A DNA stretch of 64,000 nucleotides, taken from positions 248,001-312,000 of the forward strand of contig NZ_QXFL01000002.1 in the NCBI RefSeq assembly GCF_003584125.1, given 5' to 3'. Position numbers and translations under genes: made by a program. This DNA is from Aurantiacibacter zhengii. Its GTDB lineage: Bacteria; Pseudomonadota; Alphaproteobacteria; Sphingomonadales; Sphingomonadaceae. Each line of letters opens with the position of its first letter. Positions within the stretch are counted from its first letter, which is position 1. This document shows, in pieces, positions 25,710 to 32,464 of the stretch. Under the pieces are notes generated by a model that was given only the letters and a program-made list of their open reading frames with translations, did not search any database and was not told where the DNA came from.

Positions 25710-26195
25710 TCAGGATGCGCAGCGTTTGCGGATGTTGGTCGGGTCCGAAGGATAATCGACATTCTGCATTACCAGCCGCTCCGGATTGCCTTGCAGGCTG
25801 AGCCGGAAACGGCTGTTCCAGTTCTCACCTTCGCCCTCCATGGCGAGCGCCACGTCCGCGCCGTCCGCACCGATGGACACGTTTTCCACCTCGCCAACGG
25901 ATTCGTAGAAAATCACCTGGTCGGCGGAAATCTCGACCCGCAAGTCCGATGCGGGATTGCAGTTGCCATCCACGTAATCCCATGCCCCGTGGTACCGCGC
26001 CGGGATACCATCGTCTTGCGCCAGGTCGTCCGTCTGGGTCAAGGAAGGTGCCCCGTCACCGATGCCGCCGTTCGGCTCGACCGGTATCGCCGTTTCGGCA
26101 GCGTCTGGCCGTGGCTCGCTCGGCTCGTCCTGCGAGCCGCAGGCAGCGAGTGTCAGCAGCGCCACCGGCAGGGCCAGCTTCGCACGCATCGACAT
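25710..26195 (-). CDS. Small lipoprotein inside the valine-catabolism cluster
   Basis: This 161-residue predicted lipoprotein begins MSMRAKLALPVALLTLAAC, with lipobox LAAC (Cys at about residue 19). A linker rich in Pro, Glu and Asp follows, then a beta-rich domain of about 100 residues with YHGAWDYVDGNCNPASDLRVEI and a C-terminal Cys (RKRCAS); the two Cys may form a disulfide. The start ATG overlaps the mmsA stop (TGATG), giving translational coupling. I do not recognise a named family. Its placement between catabolic enzymes that act in the cytoplasm is odd for an exported lipoprotein. Confidence 0.75.
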   Translation of the reverse strand: MSMRAKLALPVALLTLAACGSQDEPSEPRPDAAETAIPVEPNGGIGDGAPSLTQTDDLAQDDGIPARYHGAWDYVDGNCNPASDLRVEISADQVIFYESVGEVENVSIGADGADVALAMEGEGENWNSRFRLSLQGNPERLVMQNVDYPSDPTNIRKRCAS

Positions 26196-27694
26196 CACCC
26201 CATCGTGGGAATGACGAAAGCGTTGGAGCCATCGCCGCCGCCATCGGGCCAGCGTTGGGTCACCTTCTTGGACTTGGTCCAGAAGCGCAGCCCTTCCATA
26301 CCATACTGGTCGATGTCGCCGAAGCCGGAACGCTTCCACCCGCCGAAGGAGTGGTAGCTCACCGGTACCGGAATCGGCACGTTGATGCCTACCATGCCCA
26401 CGATTACCCGGTTCGCGAACTCGCGCGCGGCGTGGCCGTTCCGGGTGAAGATGGCAACGCCGTTGCCGTACTGGTGTTCGCTCGGCAGGCGCAGCGCGTG
26501 CTCGAAATCCTTGGCGCGCACGATCTGCAGCACGGGGCCGAAGATTTCTTCCTTGTAGCTTTCCATATCGGGCGTGACCCGGTCAAGCAGCGTCGGGCCG
26601 ACGAAGAAGCCATCTTCGTGCCCCTGCAAGCTGAAGCCGCGCCCGTCGATCACCACTTCGGCGCCCTCGGCCTCGGCGGTGTCAATCCATTTCTCGATCC
26701 GCGCCTTGTGTTCCGGCGTCACGACCGGGCCGTAATGCGCATCGGGGTCGTTCGACACGCCGACGCGCAGGGCGTTGATTGCGGGGATCAGCTTTTCGCG
26801 CAGGCGGTCTGCCGTCTCATCGCCCACCGGCACGACCACCGGCAGCGCCATGCAACGCTCGCCCGCCGAGCCGAATGCGGCCCCTGCAAGGTCATTCACA
26901 ACCTGCTCCAGATCGGCATCGGGCATGACCACGCCGTGGTTCTTGGCTCCGCCAAAGGCCTGCACGCGCTTGCCGTTCGCCGCGCCGCGTTCGTAGATAT
27001 ACTGCGCGATATCGCTCGAACCCACGAAGCTGACCGCGGCGATGTCACGGTGATCGAGGATGGCGTCGACCATTTCCTTGTCGCCGTTGACCACCTGCAG
27101 CAGCCCCTCGGGCGCGCCTGCCTCAACGAAGAGTTCAGCCAGGCGGATCGGAACGCTGGGATCGCGCTCGCTGGGCTTGAGGATGAAGGCGTTGCCCGCC
27201 GCGATCGCCATGCCGAACATCCACATCGGGATCATGGCGGGGAAGTTGAACGGGGTGATGCCGGCGCCAATGCCAAGCGGCTGGCGCATCGAATAGACAT
27301 CGATGCCCGGCCCTGCGCCGTTGGTGTATTCGCCCTTGAGCGCCTGCGGAATGCCACAGGCAAACTCGATCACTTCAAGCCCGCGCTGCACGTCGCCGTG
27401 CGCGTCGTCCACCACCTTGCCATGTTCGCTGGAGAGCAGTTCGGCGAGTTCCTGCTTGTGCTGTTCTACCAGCCGCTTGAACTCGAACATCACCCGTGCG
27501 CGTCGCTGCGGATTGGTGGCTGCCCATTCGGGCTGCACCTTCTTCGCCTGAGCGATCGCGCGATCGAGCAGCGCGGCATCGCCCAGCGCGACCTCGGCCT
27601 GCACTTCACCCGTCGATGGGTTCCATACCTGATGTGTGCGGCCCGTCCCGCCAGAGCCTGCGCCGCCGGCAATGAAATGATCGATCTGTCGCAT
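26195..27694 (-). CDS. mmsA: Methylmalonate-semialdehyde dehydrogenase (acylating)
   Basis: This 499-residue aldehyde-dehydrogenase-superfamily enzyme converts methylmalonate semialdehyde, CoA and NAD to propionyl-CoA and CO2 in valine and pyrimidine degradation. The signature GITPFNFPAMIPMWMFGMAIA, the NAD-binding SFVGSSDIAQYIYE segment and the catalytic Cys in FGSAGERCMALPVVV are all typical of MmsA, as is the family length of about 500. The ATG at 27694 gives MRQIDHFIAGG. It is the first gene of the minus-strand valine cassette, and the lipoprotein gene overlaps its stop. The gap 27695-27803 separates it from a further crotonase gene on the same strand. Confidence 0.95.
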   Translation of the reverse strand: MRQIDHFIAGGAGSGGTGRTHQVWNPSTGEVQAEVALGDAALLDRAIAQAKKVQPEWAATNPQRRARVMFEFKRLVEQHKQELAELLSSEHGKVVDDAHGDVQRGLEVIEFACGIPQALKGEYTNGAGPGIDVYSMRQPLGIGAGITPFNFPAMIPMWMFGMAIAAGNAFILKPSERDPSVPIRLAELFVEAGAPEGLLQVVNGDKEMVDAILDHRDIAAVSFVGSSDIAQYIYERGAANGKRVQAFGGAKNHGVVMPDADLEQVVNDLAGAAFGSAGERCMALPVVVPVGDETADRLREKLIPAINALRVGVSNDPDAHYGPVVTPEHKARIEKWIDTAEAEGAEVVIDGRGFSLQGHEDGFFVGPTLLDRVTPDMESYKEEIFGPVLQIVRAKDFEHALRLPSEHQYGNGVAIFTRNGHAAREFANRVIVGMVGINVPIPVPVSYHSFGGWKRSGFGDIDQYGMEGLRFWTKSKKVTQRWPDGGGDGSNAFVIPTMG

Positions 27695-27803
27695 GGGTTT
27701 CCTCTCTTCCTGCGGTTACAGCGCATGTCAGTTGGAAAAGTTGCAGGCAACAGAAAAGTTTCACCTGCAACCTTATCGGCTCCAGACCGGATTTGCTCGC
27801 GGG

Positions 27804-28556
27804 CTATTTCCGCCTGGCGAAGAACGCCGCGATGGCTTGTTGCACCTCGGCGCCTTTCAGTGCTCCTGCGAACACCTCGGCTTCTACCTCGATCTGCGCC
27901 AGCATGGCCTCGCGGTTGTCGGCCAGCAGGTTGCGCGTCTTGGCCAGTGCCTGGGGTGGACGCTGGAGCAGGTCATCAACCCGGCTGCGGGCGTAGTCCT
28001 GCACCTCGGCTACGGGCATGACGCGGGTGACGAAGCCGCTGGCCTCCCCGTCCTCGGCGGAGAGCGGTTCGCCGAGCATCAGCAGTTCCGCAGCCTTGGC
28101 ACGGCCGAAGATGGCCGGCGCGGCGAGGCTGGATCCCCCCTCCGGCACCAGGCCGAGGTTCACGAAGGGCATGACGAATTGCGCATCGTCCGCCGCATAG
28201 ACTAGGTCGAAGTGGAACAGCATGGTCGTGCCCACACCGATACAGGCGCCGTGCACCGCGGCGACCAGCGGCTTGTCGAAAGTGGCGACCGCGCGGATGA
28301 AGTTGATCGCCTCCGTCGCGCCGGTATCGGCAACGGCGAGGAAATCCTTGAGATCGTTACCCGCGCAAAAGGCTTCGCCCTCGCCGGTGAACAGCACCAC
28401 GCGGATATCGTCGGAGGCAGAGGCACGCTCCAGCGCGTCGATCATCGTCCGGTACATCGCCAGCGTCAGAGCGTTCTTGCGATCCGGGCGATTAATGCGG
28501 ATTTCGAGGCATCCCGGCGTTTCCCGAAGCTGGATTTCCTGATCCGGCACATGCAT
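27804..28556 (-). CDS. Enoyl-CoA hydratase/isomerase family protein
   Basis: This 250-residue crotonase-fold protein has an oxyanion-hole segment FCAGNDLKDF and the GACIGVGTTMLFHFDLVYA helix. The two Glu residues of classical hydratases are replaced (Thr-Thr where GGGCEL is usual, and FVNLG for PEINLG). A Glu in VPEGGSS matches the position used by delta3,delta2-enoyl-CoA isomerases. An isomerase or another crotonase reaction is therefore more likely than hydration. The ATG at 28556 touches AGGGAG with no spacer, so GTG at 28550 is an equally good start. It is divergent from the paoABC-like operon and lies upstream of mmsA with a 109-bp gap. Confidence 0.85.
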   Translation of the reverse strand: MHVPDQEIQLRETPGCLEIRINRPDRKNALTLAMYRTMIDALERASASDDIRVVLFTGEGEAFCAGNDLKDFLAVADTGATEAINFIRAVATFDKPLVAAVHGACIGVGTTMLFHFDLVYAADDAQFVMPFVNLGLVPEGGSSLAAPAIFGRAKAAELLMLGEPLSAEDGEASGFVTRVMPVAEVQDYARSRVDDLLQRPPQALAKTRNLLADNREAMLAQIEVEAEVFAGALKGAEVQQAIAAFFARRK

Positions 28557-28570
28557 CTCCCTATAACTGA

Positions 28571-28589
28571 AGCCATGCCAGACATGGCT
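28571..28589. promoter_or_regulatory. Short perfect palindrome upstream of the crotonase gene
   Basis: AGCCATG-CCAGA-CATGGCT is a perfect 7-bp inverted repeat with a 5-nt spacer. It lies 15 bp upstream of the crotonase start, in the divergent gap (28557-28757) shared with the oxidoreductase operon. It could be an operator. Nothing else is evident in this 200-bp gap. Confidence 0.3.
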
Positions 28590-28757
28590 CCGCCAATTTA
28601 TTCGATTGCCCGCTGCTAGGGCCATCCTTCCCGGCATTCAAGAACATGCTTCCCCTATGGCGACGCCGGAGCGGGTCGGGCTCTGCCCCTCGCCCGCCGT
28701 CACGCGGACACATTGGGCAAGTCGTGCGTTGGCAGCACAAGACAGAGGAGCATCCTT

Positions 28758-29258
28758 TTGCCGATCACCATCAACGACACGCCCCACGACCTGCCCGATG
28801 ACCCCAGGGTCAGCCTGCTCGATTTCCTGCGCTCCCATGCGGGCCTCACCGGTACCAAGAAAGGATGCGATCACGGCCAGTGCGGTGCCTGCACCGTGCT
28901 GGTGAACGGCGTGCGGATCAATTCCTGCCTGTCGCTCGCGGTGACCCACGATGGCGACGAGGTGACGACAATCGAAGGCTTGGGCTCGCCCGTGTCGCCC
29001 AGCGAGATGCAACAGGCCTTCCTGCGTCATGACGGGTTCCAGTGCGGTTACTGCACGCCTGGCCAGATCTGCTCGGCCACGGCCATGCTGAAGGAGATTG
29101 CAGCAGGCTGGCCCAGCGACGCCACCGACGACCTGGAGGCATCGCCGAAACTCACGGGCGAGGAAATCCGCGAACGAATGAGCGGCAACCTGTGCCGCTG
29201 CGGCGCCTATGCCAATATCGTCGCCGCTATTCGCGATGTCGCGGGAGAAAACGCATGA
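28758..29258 (+). CDS. Aldehyde oxidoreductase [2Fe-2S] subunit (PaoA type)
   Basis: This 166-residue iron-sulfur subunit belongs to a xanthine-oxidase-family molybdoenzyme. The plant-ferredoxin-type cluster Cys residues are in GCDHGQCGACTVLVNG and INSC. The second [2Fe-2S] cluster is in CGYCTPGQIC and GNLCRCGAY. I choose TTG at 28758, which gives MPITINDTPH, because GAGGAG lies 7 bp upstream; the ATG at 28713 has no such site. No Tat signal peptide is present, unlike E. coli PaoA, so a cytoplasmic enzyme is implied. The FAD subunit gene overlaps the stop by 4 nt. Confidence 0.9.
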   Translation: MPITINDTPHDLPDDPRVSLLDFLRSHAGLTGTKKGCDHGQCGACTVLVNGVRINSCLSLAVTHDGDEVTTIEGLGSPVSPSEMQQAFLRHDGFQCGYCTPGQICSATAMLKEIAAGWPSDATDDLEASPKLTGEEIRERMSGNLCRCGAYANIVAAIRDVAGENA

Positions 29259-30235
29259 GGCCCTTCGACTATCAACGCGCCGAGAGGCTTGAACATGCTG
29301 CGCAGCTCGCTGCCGACGATGACACGATGGCGTTGGCAGGTGGTACCAACCTCATCGACCTGATGAAACTGCAGGTTGAAACCCCGCAGACGCTGGTGGA
29401 CATCGGTCGCCTGTCGCTGGGTGAAATTGCCGACGAGGGCGATGGTCTGCGTATCGGCGCACTGGCAAGCAACACCGCCACGGCAGCGCACGCCCGTGTC
29501 CGCTCCGACTATCCGGTACTGGCGCGCGCCATCCTTGCTGGCGCTACCCAACAGTTGCGAAACAAGGCCACCACCGGCGGGAACCTGTGCCAGCGCACGC
29601 GCTGCTATTACTTCACCAATATCGACCAGCCCTGCAACAAGCGTGAGCCCGGCACTGGCTGCGGTGCGATCGACGGTATTGCTAAGCTGCACGCCGTGCT
29701 CGGCACCAGCCCGCATTGTATCGCCACCTATCCTGGTGACATGGCCGTCGCGCTCGCTGCGCTGGATGCCACGGTCGAGATTGCCGGAGACAGCCATGAA
29801 CGCAGCGTGCCGGTGCGTGAGTTCCACAGGCTGCCCGGTGACACGCCGGAACGTGACAACGTGCTGGAAGCCGGCGAGATCATCACCTCGGTCACGCTTC
29901 CCGCACCCGTGGGTGGCACGCAGATTTACCGAAAGGTGCGCGAGCGATCGTCCTATGCCTTTGCCCTGTGCTCGGTGGCCGCGGTGATCGACATGGCAGA
30001 CAACCGCTTCACCCGCGCGGACCTTGCCTTCGGCGGGCTGGCGCACAAGCCCTGGCACGATCCGCGCATTGCCGACCTTCTGGTTGGCAGCGAACCCTCT
30101 CCCGCCTTGTTCGACAAGGCTGCCGACCTGCTGCTGGAAGATGCACGAGGGTATGGCGAGAACGATTTCAAGATACCGCTCGCGCGCCGAACGCTGACCG
30201 CGGTGCTGTGCGAAGCGACAGGAGTTGAAGCATGA
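29255..30235 (+). CDS. Aldehyde oxidoreductase FAD subunit (PaoB type)
   Basis: This 326-residue FAD-binding subunit belongs to a three-subunit molybdenum hydroxylase. The pyrophosphate-binding motif LAGGTNLIDLMK (about residues 25-36) and the second FAD segment TTGGNLCQRTRCYYF are present. The Cys-rich insertion (NLCQRTRCYYF...QPCNKREPGTGC) matches the extra [4Fe-4S] cluster that distinguishes PaoB-type subunits from ordinary xanthine dehydrogenase FAD subunits. Electrons should pass from the Mo site through the Fe-S subunit to FAD. The ATG at 29255 overlaps the previous stop, and the next gene overlaps its own stop, giving tight coupling. Confidence 0.92.
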   Translation: MRPFDYQRAERLEHAAQLAADDDTMALAGGTNLIDLMKLQVETPQTLVDIGRLSLGEIADEGDGLRIGALASNTATAAHARVRSDYPVLARAILAGATQQLRNKATTGGNLCQRTRCYYFTNIDQPCNKREPGTGCGAIDGIAKLHAVLGTSPHCIATYPGDMAVALAALDATVEIAGDSHERSVPVREFHRLPGDTPERDNVLEAGEIITSVTLPAPVGGTQIYRKVRERSSYAFALCSVAAVIDMADNRFTRADLAFGGLAHKPWHDPRIADLLVGSEPSPALFDKAADLLLEDARGYGENDFKIPLARRTLTAVLCEATGVEA

Positions 30236-32430
30236 GCGTGCATTGCAAGCAGGATGCTCCGGACGAGCGCAACGTGCTCGATTCAACGAAGCAGGGCGTA
30301 CTGGGCGAACCGCTGGAACGGCCCGAGGGGCTTCTCAAAGTCACCGGAACGGCCACCTACGCCGCCGAGTTCGACGCGGAAAGCTGCCTGGAAGGCGTGC
30401 TCGTCACCCTTCCTGTTGTGCGCGGCACAATAACGTCCATCGACCGCGAAAGCGTGTTGCAGATGCCGGGCGTGGTGGCGGTGATAACCGACGAACGCCT
30501 GACCGGGCGCGCCGCGCAAGGCATGGCAGGCGAAGCCCCGTTCCAGCCTGCGCAGCAGGTCTGCTACTGGGGCCAGCCCGTTGCCCTTGTGGTGGCCGAA
30601 AGCTTCGAGGAAGCGCGCGATGCGGCAAAGCACCTGTCGGTCGAATGCAACGCGGACGAAGGGGATGCCCCCCTCGATCCCGATACGGTGGAGGCGGAGC
30701 AGCGCAAGCCCACGAAGAATGGCGATCTGGCCCATGCGATGACGCAGGCGGCCCACAGCGTCGATGCGACCTTCACCACCGATGGCCACGCCAGCGCCGC
30801 CATGGAACCGCATGCCGCAATGGCACAGTGGGATGGCCAGTCACTGACCGTCCACGCATCATTGCAGATGCTGAAGTTCAACCGGGCGGAACTGGCGGAT
30901 TCGCTGAACCTGAAGGAAAAACAGGTCCGTCTGATCGCGCCCTATGTCGGCGGTGGTTTCGGTTCCAAGCTGGGTATCAGCCAGGAGACCGTGGGTGCGT
31001 CTCTCGCCGCCATGAAGCTTGGCAAGCCGGTGCGTGTCGTCATGAGCCGCCAGCAAGTGTTCCAGACGATTATGCGCCGCTCGGAAACGACTCAGCGCGT
31101 TCGCCTGGCTGCCGATAGCGAAGGCCGCCTGACAGGCTTTGGACACGAGGCGCGGGTATCGAACCTGCCCGGAGAGGAATTTGCCGAGCCGGTGCTGCAG
31201 TCGAGCCAGTTCCTCTACGGCGGCGACAACCGGCTGTTGCAACTGGAAGTCGCGCGTATCCACCGGATGACAGCCGGATCCGTTCGCGCGCCGGGCGAGG
31301 CCGTGGGCGTCCAGACCGTCGAACAGGCGATGGACATGCTGGCCGAAAAGGCTGGTATCGACCCAGTAGAGCTGCGCCTGCGCAATATTCCTGAAAGACA
31401 CCCCGCGAAGGACAAGCCCTACAGTTCGCGCAAGCTTGCCGAGTGCCTGCGCGAAGGGGCAAGCGCCTTCGGTTGGAAAGATGGCCCGCGCAAGCCGCGC
31501 CACACCCGCGAAGGCGAATGGTGGATCGGCAGCGGTGTTGCCAGCGCCGCGCGCATTCACGCGGTCGTGGAAGCCAAGGCGCGCGTTACGCTTCGGCCCG
31601 ACGGCACCGCGCTGGTCGAAACCGATATGACCGACATCGGCACAGGCACTTACGCCATCCTGGGTCAGGTCGCGGGCGAGATGCTGGGCTTGTCGCTGGA
31701 CGATGTCGAGGTGCGCCTTGGCGATACCGACATGCCCCCCGGCTCCGGCTCGGGCGGCAGCTTTGGCGCATCGTCGTGCGGTTCGGCCGTGTTCCTGGCC
31801 TGCGAAGGGCTGCGTGATACGCTCGCCGAAAAACTGGGCATCGAGGCGAGCGATCTTTCGTTGAAAGATGGCTTCGCCCTGTGGGAAAACGAGAAAAAGT
31901 CGATCGCCGAGGTGCTGGACGGAAAGGCGATTGAGGAGATCGGCCATTTCGAGCCGGGTAAATCGACCGAGGACTATGCCGTGGCCAGCTTCGGCGCTTT
32001 CTTTGCCGAAGTCGCCGTCAATCACTGGACTGGCGAAACCCGCGTGCGCCGTATGACAGGGGCATTTGGGTTCGGGCGCGTCCTCAACGCGCGCACGGCC
32101 CGTTCGCAATGCCTTGGCGGCATGACCTGGTGCATCGGCAATGCGCTGACCGAAAGCCTGTTGTTCGATCCTACCGACGGCCACCTGGCGAACTGCGACC
32201 TGGCAGAATACCATGTCCCGGTGCACCGCGACGTACCCGATCTTGAGGTCGTGCTGCTGGAAGAACGCGACGCGGCGGCCAGCCCCATCCAGGCGAAGGG
32301 CGTGGGCGAACTCGGCTTGTGCGGCGGCGCCGGTGCCATCGCCAATGCCATCTACGATGCCTGCGGAGCGAGGGTATTCGCCTATCCGATGACCCCCGAC
32401 CGCGTGCTGGCGGCAATGCCCGATAAGTAA
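30232..32430 (+). CDS. Aldehyde oxidoreductase molybdopterin-binding subunit (PaoC type)
   Basis: This 732-residue molybdopterin-cytosine-dinucleotide-binding subunit of the xanthine dehydrogenase family carries the active site. Family segments include GTATYAAEFDAE near the N-terminus, APYVGGGFGSKLG (molybdopterin contact), MDIGTGTYAILGQV-like TDIGTGTYAILGQ, and the C-terminal AKGVGELGLCGGAGAIANAI, which carries the base Glu. The role is probably oxidation of aldehydes to acids; the natural substrate is unknown. The length fits PaoC (about 730). No XdhC/PaoD maturation factor gene lies next to the operon, so maturation must rely on genes elsewhere. Confidence 0.92.
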   Translation: MSVHCKQDAPDERNVLDSTKQGVLGEPLERPEGLLKVTGTATYAAEFDAESCLEGVLVTLPVVRGTITSIDRESVLQMPGVVAVITDERLTGRAAQGMAGEAPFQPAQQVCYWGQPVALVVAESFEEARDAAKHLSVECNADEGDAPLDPDTVEAEQRKPTKNGDLAHAMTQAAHSVDATFTTDGHASAAMEPHAAMAQWDGQSLTVHASLQMLKFNRAELADSLNLKEKQVRLIAPYVGGGFGSKLGISQETVGASLAAMKLGKPVRVVMSRQQVFQTIMRRSETTQRVRLAADSEGRLTGFGHEARVSNLPGEEFAEPVLQSSQFLYGGDNRLLQLEVARIHRMTAGSVRAPGEAVGVQTVEQAMDMLAEKAGIDPVELRLRNIPERHPAKDKPYSSRKLAECLREGASAFGWKDGPRKPRHTREGEWWIGSGVASAARIHAVVEAKARVTLRPDGTALVETDMTDIGTGTYAILGQVAGEMLGLSLDDVEVRLGDTDMPPGSGSGGSFGASSCGSAVFLACEGLRDTLAEKLGIEASDLSLKDGFALWENEKKSIAEVLDGKAIEEIGHFEPGKSTEDYAVASFGAFFAEVAVNHWTGETRVRRMTGAFGFGRVLNARTARSQCLGGMTWCIGNALTESLLFDPTDGHLANCDLAEYHVPVHRDVPDLEVVLLEERDAAASPIQAKGVGELGLCGGAGAIANAIYDACGARVFAYPMTPDRVLAAMPDK

Positions 32431-32464
32431 TCCGGCAAGTCCCTCGCCAGCAAGGCATTAGCGA

